From assembly GCA_963709175.1 (NCBI GenBank), contig CAVPVK010000013.1, positions 432,979 to 496,978 on the forward strand: a stretch of DNA of 64,000 bases. The letters are read 5' to 3'. The translations under genes were made by a program, and so were the position numbers. Source of the DNA: JANXQG01 sp963709175 (lineage in GTDB: Bacteria; Planctomycetota; Planctomycetia; Pirellulales; Thermoguttaceae). Position 1 is the stretch's first letter. Each line of letters opens with the position of its first letter. The notes under the pieces are model-generated. The model did no database searches. It worked only from the letters and a program-made list of their open reading frames with translations, and was not told the DNA's origin. Positions 53,727-63,568 of the stretch are shown here, piece by piece.

Positions 53727-54005
53727 ACGGCGATCAAGGAAATGTATGGGGTGCTAAGGCCGGGCGGAAAAGCGGTGATCTTCGACTTGCGAAAGGATGC
53801 AGCCCAAACCGACATCAATGCGGCAGTTGACGAAATGGGACTTGGGCGAATCAATTCCTTAGTTGCAAGATGGACCTTCAAGCACATGCTCCTCAAGCGG
53901 GCTTACTTGCAGGAGGACTTTAGACGAATGGCTTCCCAGACTCAGTTCGGCACATGCGACATCAAGGTAGTCTCGATTGCCGTCGAGGTGTCCTTGCAAA
54001 AGTGA
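53727..54005 (+). pseudogene. C-terminal remnant of a class I methyltransferase
   Basis: The frame ending at 54005 encodes the last third of a UbiE/MerR-type SAM methyltransferase: IKEMYGVLRPGGKAVIFDLRK (motif post III), then LGRINSLVARWTFKHMLLKRAY and FGTCDIKVVSIAVEVSL. The SAM-binding motif I and the N-terminal half are absent: homology begins abruptly near 53727, and the preceding DNA belongs to the 5' region of the opposite gene. I call it a truncated gene, left by a deletion or recombination. A complete but different methyltransferase lies 81 nt away on the other strand. Confidence 0.65.
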
Positions 54006-54086
54006 ATCCTCGGATTCGGCATTCGACGAGAATTACCTGAACGCCGAAGCGAAATTTTGCAGACGGTCCCGTTGGGATAACGATGG

Positions 54087-54872
54087 CTACTTCGTGCCGA
54101 CGAGGATGATGATTGGAAAGGCGAACCAAATAGCTCCGTCCTTACGATGGGCACCCACGCCAAGCCGGTTCAACCGGAGGTCTTCGGAGAAAATCTGGCG
54201 AATCTTGTCGGCATCGCCAGGATTTGGGAAAGACGCGGCCAGTATTTTTTCCAGTTCAACTTCCAGCTTGTAGAACCCGGTCCTGATGTCCGATAAGCCT
54301 ACATCATGAAATAGGCCGGTCAATTCGTCCAGGTGCAAGGCCCTCGTGTGCGACGGGTCTCGCAGTTTCTCGACTTGATCGTATGCCGCAGCCTGCTCGG
54401 GGGTCGTCGTGAATACGTCTACGACTGTAACTTTGCCGCCCGGCTCGCAGACCCGCACCATCTCGGCCAGCACTGCCTCGGGGTCGAGGAAGTGATGGAA
54501 TGAATAGCGGGTGAAGACCACCGAGAACGATGCTGCGGCAAAGGATAGCGGCAGTACGTCGCCCACTTGCCATGCCAGGTTCGTCAGCCCCTTCGATTTC
54601 TGCCTTGCCCTGGCCTGCTCGATCATGGCCGGCGTGAGGTCGATGCCGGTCACCTGGCGGGCAACCTGAGCGATGACGCAGGTGATGAGTCCTGGCCCGC
54701 AGGCGATGTCCAGCACCGTGTCCTCGGGGCCGATTCCGACTGTTTCCAGAACGAGCCGGTCGGCGTCCTCGTTGGAGTGGATGGGCATTTCGGCAAAAGG
54801 CACTGCCTGCCGCGAGAACTGCTCCACGATCAATCGTTGGTGTTGCTGATGGTCGTCTTGGCCTTGGCTCAT
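54087..54872 (-). CDS. Class I SAM-dependent methyltransferase
   Basis: A 261-residue cytosolic methyltransferase of the UbiE/Methyltransf_11 group. Motif I VLDIACGPGLITCVIAQ, motif II ARQVTGIDLTPAMI, acidic loop WQVGDVLPLSFAAASFSVVFTRYSFHHF, and post-III VCEPGGKVTVVDVFTT are all present. The C-terminal 70 residues are helical and probably bind the substrate, which is unknown. The start is ATG 54872, because GGAGG lies 6 nt upstream; the frame also has a TTG at 54884. The next gene upstream, an MBL-fold hydrolase, ends 36 nt away on the same strand. Confidence 0.93.
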   Translation of the reverse strand: MSQGQDDHQQHQRLIVEQFSRQAVPFAEMPIHSNEDADRLVLETVGIGPEDTVLDIACGPGLITCVIAQVARQVTGIDLTPAMIEQARARQKSKGLTNLAWQVGDVLPLSFAAASFSVVFTRYSFHHFLDPEAVLAEMVRVCEPGGKVTVVDVFTTTPEQAAAYDQVEKLRDPSHTRALHLDELTGLFHDVGLSDIRTGFYKLEVELEKILAASFPNPGDADKIRQIFSEDLRLNRLGVGAHRKDGAIWFAFPIIILVGTK

Positions 54873-54908
54873 GAATTCCTCCAATTCGTTCCTGTGATTA
54901 ACCTATCA

Positions 54909-55580
54909 TCACAGGAATTTGCGGATCATATCAGCCGCAAATGGCTTCCCGTGGGCCGAATACACGGTCTTCACTCCTTCGTCCAGCAAGCGTTTCCAAC
55001 TCGCCTTTACCTTCTCAATATCGTCAGCAAAGATCGGCAGTCCGGGACTCAATCGAAGTGGGAAGCCGTTCACTGCCAAGTCCCCCACAAAAGCATCGCC
55101 GGTGTCCAGCACCACGCTCACCGACCCCATCGAATGACCGGGAGTGTAAATGATCTTGCCCGGAATCCCGTAATCGGCCAAGGATCGCTCGCCGTCGTCC
55201 AATACTACATCGACGTTAGCTGCCGGGAAACGTACGAGCGGTAGACACTGCTTCATTACCCCGGCAATGATACGGCCCCAAGCCGATACTGGGGGAGATG
55301 TCGGCTTCAATGCCTTTTCCAGCCAGTCCTTTTCCCGTTCGTGCATGGCAATCTTGGCACCAGTCATTTCGTTAACGTCCTTGGCAGAACCAATATGGTC
55401 CCAATGCCCATGCGTGATGACGATCAGGCGAATACTCCGGGGGTCGAGTTGTAGACCCTCCATTGCCTTACGAAAGCGTGCCGCCTGCCGAGGGCCTCCT
55501 GCATCGATCATGACCATGCCGCCACCACGAATAACGTAGCAGTGAATAAGGCCAAGTTTGATCGGGTGAATGCTAATCAT
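54909..55580 (-). CDS. MBL-fold metallo-hydrolase
   Basis: A 223-residue metallo-beta-lactamase-fold enzyme. The metal ligands are visible: THGHWDHIGS (motif 2), PGHSMGSVSV (motif 3), GDLAVNG (motif 4) and YSAHGKPF (motif 5). The layout resembles glyoxalase II or lactonase-like members. The start at 55580 (MISIHPIKLGLIHCYVIRG) gives the typical family N-terminus, where the first strand leads to the 'CY-I-G' motif; a longer frame upstream is not needed. Precedes the methyltransferase by 36 nt; the two may share a transcript. Confidence 0.92.
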   Translation of the reverse strand: MISIHPIKLGLIHCYVIRGGGMVMIDAGGPRQAARFRKAMEGLQLDPRSIRLIVITHGHWDHIGSAKDVNEMTGAKIAMHEREKDWLEKALKPTSPPVSAWGRIIAGVMKQCLPLVRFPAANVDVVLDDGERSLADYGIPGKIIYTPGHSMGSVSVVLDTGDAFVGDLAVNGFPLRLSPGLPIFADDIEKVKASWKRLLDEGVKTVYSAHGKPFAADMIRKFL

Positions 55581-55623
55581 TTTCCGCCCATTTTCAAGGA
55601 GTCTTCGACGGTAGGCTTCGCTC

Positions 55624-55834
55624 TCACCCGCCAAGTTCCTTCATCAGTTCGGCCCGTCGCCGGTCGAGGACTTTCAACCGGGCCGTGAGTTTCCTCGTTT
55701 CCTTGTTGATGTCGGCTAGTTCCTTTTCGAGCTTCTTTCTGCGAAGGTGATCCGGGCCGCTCCTTTCTTGACCAGGGCCTCGACTTCGTGCCGCAACAGC
55801 CGAAACGGACAAGGCACCTCGCTGTGTCGCTCAT
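55624..55834 (-). CDS. Small coiled-coil protein (frameshifted)
   Basis: About 68 residues. The frame starting at 55834 gives MSDTARCLVR. A second frame carries LLRHEVEALVKKGAARITF, and a third carries KKLEKELADINKETRKLTAR followed by LKVLDRRRAELMKELGG. Joined, these form one continuous amphipathic helix with heptads, which none of the frames shows alone. I infer two indels in a short coiled-coil gene. No function can be named. Confidence 0.45.
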
Positions 55835-55835
55835 A

Positions 55836-56052
55836 TCACAAATCTAGTTGGTTGGCCCCACAATGCGGGCAGATGCCGGACCCCTTGACCATCATCATGC
55901 GACATCTTTCGCAAGGAACCAAGGGCGTGAAAAGCATCCACCGTAGAGAATGTCCGGAACACATAGCCGTCGTCTCCTTCCACGTCTTCGAATGCGCACA
56001 CGCCGTATCCCGAAGGCACCGGATATTGCTCAATCGTAGCTAGGAAAGGCAT
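55836..56052 (-). CDS. Small zinc-ribbon-like protein with a frame break
   Basis: The first frame from ATG 56052 reads MPFLATIEQYPVPSGYGVCA, then FEDVEGDDGYVFRTFSTVDAFH. The overlapping second frame continues as LVPCERCRMMMVKGSGICPH and CGANQLDL, with paired CxxC knuckles (CERC and CPHC) that would bind one zinc. Joined near 55930 they give about 70 residues, a sensible small zinc-ribbon protein. The break may be a sequencing indel or, less likely, programmed frameshifting. Function unknown. Confidence 0.5.
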
Positions 56053-56066
56053 TAGGCTCTATGAAG

Positions 56067-56110
56067 TGGGCGATGTGGGACTCGAACCTGTGACCCCCAG
56101 CTTGTCGATG
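56067..56110 (-). other. Truncated tRNA 3' end, possible integration scar
   Basis: Read on the minus strand, the segment ends with a T loop TTCGAGT (56080-56086), the 3' half of a T stem CCCAC and an acceptor strand ATCGCCCA. The 5' half of the T stem should be GTGGG but reads ACAGG, and no 5' acceptor or D arm is found upstream. The 3' 20-odd bases therefore look like the conserved end of a tRNA gene joined to foreign DNA, as left by tyrosine-recombinase integration. No integrase gene is seen in the window. Confidence 0.5.
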
Positions 56111-56336
56111 TGTTAAGCCGAACGTAAACTCCTTGGCTTTCAGCAGTTACGTTTTCCATATTTTACAGGTTTTGCACGTTTTGTGAAGGATTCCGTCCAC
56201 AATTCTGTCCACCTCCATTTAGCGCGCTGGAGGCTGGCGCGGCACGGGCAGGAGGGTGCTCTCCTCGGCGTCCCGGGGCTTTCACCCTTGTCCCCGGTGC
56301 CGAACCTGCCCATCTCCGTCTCCGTCAGGGACGACA

Positions 56337-57325
56337 CTACCGCTTGATCGGCTGCCGCTTCTCCTCGGCGACGAAATATCCGTGCTCCAGAAACGTCAAG
56401 GTGCGCTCTCGCACGTTGGCGGAGTGGAGCAGCAACGTGTGCAATTCGCCGACCAGCAGGAAGTCTCGTGCGCCGGCCAGGCGGGTGCTGGCCACCGTGA
56501 CGATGCCGTCGTTGTCGCCGTCCAGCAGCGGGTTGTAGCCGTGGCCATCGCCTCGGCCGCCGGCGATGATGCCGAACTCGCAGGCCGGCGTGGCGAGCGT
56601 CGGCTTGAGTTCCGCCCAACGCTTGCCCAACTGCTGCCCTGCATGCCGAAGACCGCGATGAAGGCGGGGTTGTCGCCCAGCTTCTCGGCCAGTTCGGCGC
56701 CCTGGTTCGGCGGCCCCAGCATCACGATCCGCTTGATCCGCTTGTCGGGCTTCCTGCCCGTGGCCGCGTCGGTCTGGTCGCCCAAGTAGCGGCGGATGAC
56801 CAGGTTGCCCATGCTGTGGCCCACGAAGTTGATCTCCTCGATGCCGTCGAGATGCCGCAGCACGCTGTCCAGCGACTTGGCATGGCTGCCGATGTCGTCG
56901 AAAAGGCTCGGGTAGGCGACGCACTCGGCCATGTAGCCGCCATGGTCGTGGAGGAACTTGGCCATCACTTCGGGTATGGCGCGGGGATCGCCCAGGCCGC
57001 CCAGCACCAGCACGGCCTTGCCCTTCATCGGCGGCAAGTGCTTCTCGTGCTTGATCGCTTCCAGTTTGGCGTTGCACTGCTCGAAGGTGCCGTAGGTGTG
57101 GCGGCGTTTCTCTCCATCCAGGAGGCGGCAATGGCCGGTGAGCGTGTTGCGCTGGATGCGCCAGCCGAAATAGACCAGTTCATCCGCCCAGAAGTATTGC
57201 CCGCCCAGCGTCTTGGACTCGATGTTGGGCAACTCGACCTTCGGTGGCTCCGCGGCAGGAAGTGGCATTGCCATCGCCAGCAGCAAACAGGCGGCCAGCC
57301 CGAAGACAAAACGAGAGAAATCCAT
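56337..57325 (-). CDS. Secreted lipase/PGAP1-like alpha/beta hydrolase (frameshifted)
   Basis: Exported protein of about 330 residues. The signal peptide (FVFGLAACLLLAMAMPLPAAE) is followed by a conserved tyrosine-rich segment and the hydrolase core: AVLVLGGLGDPRAIPEVM, nucleophile elbow NFVGHSMGNLVIRRYLG (Ser in GHSMG) and MLGPPNQGAELAEKLG. Near 56640 the frame breaks; the rest reads CEFGIIAGGRGDGHGYNPLL, DGDNDGIVTVAST (acid) and ELHTLLLHSANV (His). The order fits an esterase/lipase of the PGAP1/GPI-deacylase-like type. An indel is the likely cause of the break. Confidence 0.85.
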
Positions 57326-57699
57326 GTTTGGCTCCCACGATGGAGGGTTGATGGCGCCATTTTATTCTGCGATCCCGCCCGCGTCGACCAGCATGCACAA
57401 CTCGGGCATCGCCGCCTCAAAGCCTAAAACCACTTTTAGGTACAATTGGAGCTTCTGTCGCGTCTCCGTTTTCGGGGATGGTTCCCTAGATCGCGCCAGA
57501 CCACCCTCCTGAAGCCCCGCAGAAGCCTGCCTACGTGATCGGACGCCATGGCCGTGTTTCGGGGCGGGCAACCGCAGACGACGCCCCAGCGGCCTCCTGG
57601 GCGATCGTGAGGGGCAGGTTTGGATGGGCGGCAGGCGGACTGCCGGAAGAAGTGGTAGAATCAGGCCATCGCGGCTTGCTACGATCCAGGAGAATCACG
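57326..57699. other. Intergenic region, no gene seen
   Basis: 374 nt between the divergent lipase-like gene and the DUF6941-like gene. No credible coding frame or long inverted repeat. A CAGGAGA ribosome-binding site lies at its right end in front of 57700. Promoters are not recognisable. Confidence 0.5.
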
Positions 57700-58111
57700 A
57701 TGCCAAGCAACCTCCCGATGCCCACGGTGCAGACCTTTCTCACGTGCAACGAGATCTTCGTCGATCCACTGAAACGCGCCACCATCTTGTTTGGCCCATC
57801 GGCGCATGTCCCCATCCCCATGTTTCCGGCGCACGTCCGCATGTCCATCTACGCTGAGTTCACGGGAGGGCATGGCAGCTACGTGCCGCGACTGAGCCTG
57901 CGCGACGACGCGGGAGAAGAGGTCTGGGGTTGGACGGCGCAGTCGCCCTTCGGACACACGAACCCGTTGACGCCCCACGAGGTGCGGATTGACGACGTAC
58001 AGGTTGCGGTGCCACGCGAGGGGCGCTGACAGCCTGATTTTGCTGCTCAACGGCGTCGAGGCGGCGCAGCGGACAATGTGGTTTGGCCCAGCAAGTGCAT
58101 TCACCAGTTAG
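57700..58111 (+). CDS. DUF6941-like protein (frameshifted near the end)
   Basis: About 136 residues when joined. The N-terminus MPTVQTFLTCNEIFVDPLKR with the following GHGSYVPRLSLRDDAGEEVW and an NPLTPHEVRIDD segment follow the DUF6941 pattern (a 'C-D/N-x-V' start, a long beta-sandwich and a final 'G-x-Y-x-L-L-x-N-G' strand). Near 58020 the frame changes and the final strand continues as LILLLNGVEAAQRTMWFGPA to a stop at 58111. Function unknown. Start chosen by the CAGGAG ribosome-binding site. Confidence 0.65.
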
Positions 58112-58387
58112 CACTGGCGCTATTCCGTGATCGGGTCGGTCTTAGGTGCCCCAGGAACGCCGCTGGCGGCCGTGGCGAGCGGCATGCCTATGGAACCGCC
58201 CTTGCTCGCCAATGCTCGCCAGCGGGGCTGCAAGGAGCGCAGGCGGGACGCTGCTTGTTATGGCCCTGTCTGCCTACTCGCCCGCGTTATCGACCCCGCT
58301 CGAATCCAACCACTTGGGACTGAATACTCGTTTCGGTTGCTAATACGGTTGGCAACCAGATCGGGTATGAACAACCGGTCGGCCGCC

Positions 58388-59230
58388 TCAGAGTCTTGCC
58401 CAGATCTGCCCGATTGCCCATAGGTGCCAGGGCGCTGCGCACCTCCCTGCTCTACAAGTCCGTGGTCTATCGCCGCTCTTCCCGGATTGCCACCCCGCAG
58501 ATTTGAAAACGTTTTCAACCGAGTTTGGCAGATAGTCAAGGTGGAGCCCCTGAACAAGAATCCCATTGAGTGGTCGGGCTGGATGCTCCGGCCAGTTGCC
58601 CTGTTCCCCGCTCGGTAAACCGAACTCCACCGCCGCCAAGGCAAGATCGCCAGTATCTAATGCGCTCAGCCAGCCAAGATCCTCCACGAGACCCACGATC
58701 CCCTGGTTGTGGTTCACGAGGCGTGTCGGCGATGGTCAGCCCGCAAACCAGCGTCAAGGTGGTCGGCGGCCACGACAAGTCTGTGGAGCACACGCTGGCC
58801 ATAGCCTTCGACGACGTCTCGATGGATGTCGACTTGCGCGAGACCCTGGCCACCACGAGATCGTCCTTGGGGATGAGTGGGCTGACGGCCGTCCCTGTCT
58901 TGGTTTGGTCCGTACCACTGAGGGCGATAGGGCTCTGGAATAACCACTGAACACCTGGGCCGTAGCAGCTGATATCAAGAAAAACTGGTTCACTGAGCGG
59001 CCAAGTCCCCATGCCAGAGTCAGTCTACGATGCCAAGCGAGGGAGATATTACCCCAATTCCTTGCCTGCGGAGGAGTGCCCCGCCGCCGCCGGCAAGTAG
59101 TCACCAAATGCTCCAGATTGGACGCGGTCGCGAGGTCGGCAGGCACATAGAAGACGCCGCTGTGCATCGGGGCGAGGCGGTTCTTGCTGGCCCCCACAGG
59201 TATCTGTGCGTTCGTTGTTGGAAACCTCAC
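58388..59230 (-). CDS. Unassigned protein, frameshifted, directly downstream of the Ser/Thr kinase gene
   Basis: Three consecutive minus-strand frames give protein-like sequence in order: NAQIPVGASKNRLAPMHSGV and FYVPADLATASNLEHLVTTC (from a GTG at 59230, immediately after the kinase gene's TGA), then FLDISCYGPGVQWLFQSPIA and LIPKDDLVVARVSRKSTSIE, then HNQGIVGLVEDLGWLSALDT and GDLALAAVEFGLPSGEQGN. Breaks lie near 59020 and 58735. High third-position GC in the middle part on this strand supports coding. I do not recognise the family. Shadow frames on the plus strand are less coherent, but the call is tentative. Confidence 0.4.
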
Positions 59231-62200
59231 TCAGGGCGGGTCGCCGGGTACAACTTCGACCTGCAAGGGCAGAGCAGGAGCGATCCGTTGCGCCGGCGAA
59301 TAAGGAGACGCATTCCAGTCGAGGCCAAGTTGCGCGAGTTCCTGACGCAGCAACTGCAGATCCCAGACATGCAACGACCCGGTGTCGTGGCCCCAGGCGA
59401 TCAGGCGCGTGCCGTCTGGACTGAAGCACTGCGGCGAGAGCCGCGATTGCTCGGGCGACTCCAGACGCACGACCTCCACCCCAGTGTCGGTCTCAACCAA
59501 GCGGACCGCGCCGGGAAAATCTTCAACGGCCAGAAGCCGGCCGTCCGGTGAGAAACAGCCCCAGGGGCCACCAATCTTGGGCCCTTCGGTCCAAGCGCCG
59601 ACTCGCCACAGACGGCAACCGCCGGCGTTGGTCAGCAGCCAGCGGCCATCCGGGCTGAACGTGGGCCTGCATTGTTTGGGAACCGGGAGTTTCATGACCA
59701 GCCGACCCGACGCAGCCTCCCAAATCCTGGCGCCGAACCCATCGTTGTTGTTGTGGCTTCCGGTGGCGACCCACTCGCCGTTCGGGCTGACTGAGCAATG
59801 TCGCACATCCTGCTGGGCCAGGTGAGTAATCCTCGGAGGCGAATCACGATGAATCAGGACGGCGCCCTGGTCAAGCTTGGGAATCGCGATCGTACCCGCA
59901 TCATCGCTGACGCCCCATTGCGCCCACTTGGGTCCCCCAGTCCAGAACCGCTGTGGCGGGCCCAGGCGATAAGACTCCGGTTTCTCTGCGTCGATTTGGA
60001 CCGGCCAGCTTAGCAGGCCCGATTCGCCAAAGGTGAGCAGTGCGCCGGCGGAATTCCACCGAAGCGGCCTATCGGTCGTGGGGAGCTTGCCGAGTTCCCT
60101 GCCGGTTGCCAGGTCGAACAAAAGCACGGAACTTTCGTTGCCTACGCGCCGCTAGCCGTCCCGCCGGATGCACGACGACATTCCCGAACCTGGTCAGGTC
60201 AGAGAATAAACTGCGATACTCGCTACTTCCATGCAGGCGCAGCAACTCGAGTGTCGTAGCGTCGGCGACGGGCATGGCGACTAGGCGGTCATCCGGCGAG
60301 ACTTGCAAAAGGTCGTAACCCGCCAACGGAAGTGAAAATAACTGCTTTCCCGAGGAGGTTTCCCATAAACGGAGTACGTCACTCCAATCGTTGCTGAGAA
60401 GCCTCGCGCCGCTAACATCGAACGAACATCGGATCCCCCAGTTCTTGTGACCATCGAAGCGTGCGAAGCAGCTCGCCGTTCGGCAGATTCCAGAGCCGTA
60501 TATTATGGTCAATGCCGGCCTCGTCATCGCTGGCCGTGGCAAGTGCATTGCCATCCGGGCGCCATTCCAGGGCGACCCAATTCACGGCCGGAATTGCGAA
60601 ACTCGTTTGCACGGAGCCGGTGGCCAGGTCACGGATTTCACAGCTTCGATTCTCCGGCGCGGACCCCCGCGATTGCAATCCGGCGACTATCCGGATCGCA
60701 CTGGATGACAGGCCGTTGCATGTCGATCGGCGGCAAGTAACGGGCCTGGCCGGTTGCCAGGTCCACGACGGCAAATACGCGAGTCTGGCGAAGCAACATA
60801 GATAAGCCTCGTGTTGTCCGGTGCGAAGCAAATGGCATCGACGTAGCCCGCATCGTTGAATTGGTAACTCAGAACCGGCTCCGCGCTGCCCCAGCGCCGG
60901 ATCGAAAGCTGCCGCAGATCAGCGTTCCAAACGCACAGATAGCGGCCATCCTGGCTGAAGCGAAGCCTGTTCCACACTCAGCGCGCGAGGCTGCGGGGAG
61001 GGCACTCACGCCAGCGAGCGACCTCCTGGTTATCCCCGACTCGGACGACCGTGACGGCGCCGTCTTCCGCCAGGCGAGCGCAGTACTTCAAATTGCGATC
61101 GAGAGCCAACCGCTACAATTCCCGGTGTCAGTCCTCCCTGCCACGTGCGCTCGACTTCGATGTCCGGCAGAGCCAGTGCGGCGATGGCCTCGGTGCGCAG
61201 CTCGGCGAGCGAATGGCCGGGTGGAACCGGCAACCGCATGGCATCGGCGATCGCAGCAAGCTCTCGATGCGCTGGCCCGGCCGCCGGCTCATGCGCATGG
61301 CCCGCGCCTCGTCGCGTTTCGAGACCCACAGTTGCTCCTGTGTCTTGTGAACCGCCATTTCGGCCTGCGTCGCCCGCTCGCCAAGCCAGAGCGCCGACAT
61401 GGAAGAAATGACGACGATCGCCATCCCAAAGACGACTATGGACGCCATCAAAGCGGCCCAGGCTGGATTCCGCCGGCACCAGCGCCACGAGTACTCGGCC
61501 GTTGAAACGCGGCGGGCGCGAATCGGACGGTCCGCAAGGAAGCGGCGCAGGTCTTCTGCAAGTTCGCCGGCAGTCGCGTACCGACGCTGGGGCTCGCGGG
61601 CAATAGCCTTGAGCACGATGGTCTCAAGATCGGGTGGAATCGCGGCGTTGATCCGCCGCGGCCGTGGCGGATCGTCGCTCAGAACGCGTGCGATCAACCG
61701 GCCGCGGTCCGTTTCATCGTACGCAACCCTCAAGGTCAGAACCTCGTAAAGCGTAAGGCCGAGCGAGTAGACGTCGCTGGTTGCGTCGAAACGGCCCTGA
61801 AATCGCTCCGGGGCCATATAGCGCAGCGTGCCGAGCAACTCGCCGCTGTGCGTTAAATCGTCGCCATCGGTCAGCTTGGCGAGACCGAAATCCATTACCC
61901 ACACCTGACCCATTTCGTCGAGCATCAAGTTGGCGGGTTTGATGTCGCGGTGGAGGACGCCCTGCTGGGCTGCATATTCCAGTGCCTCGGCTGCATGAAG
62001 TCCGATCCGCGCGACTTCCTGGCAGTAAGCCCGGCCCGAGTCCCTGAGACCGGATCGGCAGCAGATGAGTTGGGCATTCCAAGCGGCTGTCTGCGATGCG
62101 GGCCCTACCGCCGGCAGCGTGTCGTCTAGCGCTTCGTGAGCGGCCGGCGTTGTACCCGAAGCGGTATTCGGCGTTTCAAGTTCATGTCCTCGTCGCAGGG

Positions 62201-62712
62201 CATGCAGGACATTGTCGAGGGATTGCCCGGCGATGAACTGCATGGCGATATAATGCAGTCCGGCCTGCTCACCGACGCCATAGATCGGCACGATGTTTGT
62301 ATGGTGCAAGCGCACCGCCGCCTTCGCCTCACATTGGAACCGCTGCAGGCGCTTCGGATCAAGCAAGCTGTGGGCCGGCAGCACTTTCAAGGCGACGTGC
62401 CGGCCGAGGGAAACTTGCTCCGCCTCGTAGACGATGCCCATGCCGCCCCGGCCGATCTCGCGCAGGATGCGATACTCGCCCAGTTCCCGCGCGATCGGGC
62501 ATCCTGCCGCTGCGTCGGCAGAGAGTTTCAGCAAGGCTATCTCGGACGCGGGGGATTCCAAAAAGCTGCCTAACTGTTCGTTTTCCTGCAAAAGCGCCTC
62601 GACCTGCGCGCGCAGCGCAGTGTCGCTGCCGCAGGCTTCCGTGAGGTAGGCGGACCGGTCGGCAGAATCATGTCGCTTCCATTGCGCCGATGAAGATCGC
62701 ACGCTCGTTCAT
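59231..62712 (-). CDS. Ser/Thr protein kinase with transmembrane helix and WD40 repeats (multiple frameshifts)
   Basis: Planctomycete-type receptor kinase of about 1160 residues. The N-terminus MNERAIFIGAMEAT continues, after an extra T near 62690, into ADRSAYLTEACGSDTALR. Kinase domain: YRILREIGRGGMGIVYEAE, VALKVL (Lys), LHRDIKPANLML, MDFGLAKL and the GTLRYMAPERF loop. A single helix (LMASIVVFGMAIVVISSMS) anchors it. The C-terminal half is a WD40 propeller (LRFSQDGRYLCVWNADLRQL, EIRDLATGSVQTSFAIP, LRLWETSSGKQLFSLPL, ARIWEAASGRLVMKLPV, LHVWDLQLLRQELAQLG). Breaks lie near 62690, 61263, 61095, 60970, 60800, 60660, 60440 and 60150. The ECF sigma gene is 88 nt upstream on the same strand. Confidence 0.85.
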
Positions 62713-62800
62713 GGCAACTCCAACGCTTCGACGGCATCCGTCCAATGCCAAACGGCTCTCTCTATCAGTGCGTAATCCAAGGCCAAAGTCTGCAAAAAAC

Positions 62801-63358
62801 TCAGGTCGATCGCATTTTGTTCCGCAGCCACGAACGCGCATAGGCCCAAAGATGGTGCGCCGACGCACGGACATGCCCAGCGCTTCGGCGGCCTCGGTCA
62901 TGTTCAGGCCGGCGAAGAAGCGGAGCGTGACGAGCCGGGCGGCCTGCGCATCGACCGCCGCCAAGCAGTTCCAATGCGTCATCCAGGGCGAGTACGTCTT
63001 CGACCGGCTCGGGAGTGGCGATGGCGGCTTCGTCGAGGTCCTGCCGCTGAGTCCCGCCTCCGCGTTTGGCGGCCTTGCGGCGCCGGGCCTGATCGACCAG
63101 GATGCGGCGCATGGCCTCGGCAGCAGCGGCGAAGAAATGGCCCTTTCCGTTCCATTGCTGAGCCTGGTCCACGTCCACAAGCCGCAGATAGGCCCTATGT
63201 ACTAAAGAAGTGGCCTGGATAGGCTCGCCCGCATTTTCCTGGGCCAGTTTTTGCGCCGCCAACGCGCGCAACTCGTTGTAGACCAGCGGCAGAAGCTTCT
63301 CAGCGACGTTCGTTTCGATTTGCTCGGTGGCGGACAAAATGCGCGTGACCTCGCTCAT
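62801..63358 (-). CDS. ECF sigma factor, planctomycete STK-associated type (two frameshifts)
   Basis: About 185-residue RNA polymerase sigma factor of the extracytoplasmic-function group. Region 2 has LLPLVYNELRALAAQKLAQE, PIQATSLVHRAYLRLVD, FFAAAAEAMRRILVDQARRR, the signature of the ECF class paired with kinases in planctomycetes. Region 4 reads LAAVDAQAARLVTLRFF, LNMTEAAEALGMSVR and ends HHLWAYARSWLRNKM. An extra C near 62970 and a compensating loss near 62860 split region 4; both look like indels. Start 63358 (MSEVTRIL). The kinase gene follows after 88 nt, so the kinase probably regulates the sigma factor by phosphorylation, as proposed for this ECF group. Confidence 0.88.
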   Translation of the reverse strand: MSEVTRILSATEQIETNVAEKLLPLVYNELRALAAQKLAQENAGEPIQATSLVHRAYLRLVDVDQAQQWNGKGHFFAAAAEAMRRILVDQARRRKAAKRGGGTQRQDLDEAAIATPEPVEDVLALDDALELLGGGRCAGRPARHAPLLRRPEHDRGRRSAGHVRASAHHLWAYARSWLRNKMRST

Positions 63359-63465
63359 TGCCGGTGAATCGGCCTGGAATGGAGGAGCGATCATTGGTCC
63401 ATTATAGGCCGCAGGAATGCTCGCGGCAAGAATTGTTCCGTGTCAGGCGATTTTTCGTGCAGAGT

Positions 63466-63502
63466 TTGTGCCCGGATTACGCACTGTAGATATCGGGCAC
63501 AA
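63466..63502. promoter_or_regulatory. Inverted repeat in the divergent sigma factor / TPR promoter region
   Basis: Perfect 9-bp arms TTGTGCCCG (63466-63474) and CGGGCACAA (63494-63502) separated by 19 nt, in the 210-nt gap between the divergent ECF sigma and TPR genes. The arm spacing fits binding of a dimeric regulator on one face of the helix, or a long hairpin in the TPR leader. Function inferred from symmetry and position. Confidence 0.4.
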
Positions 63503-63568
63503 CCGGGCGAATCGGTCGCCACGACCGGTTACCCAGGCCACCCTTTCACCACGTTTGGAGATGTTCGC

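Noticed and set aside
58112..58387. Possible coding frames after the DUF6941-like gene
   Set aside because: Several short overlapping frames on both strands, none with coherent protein character or a plausible start; nothing supported here.
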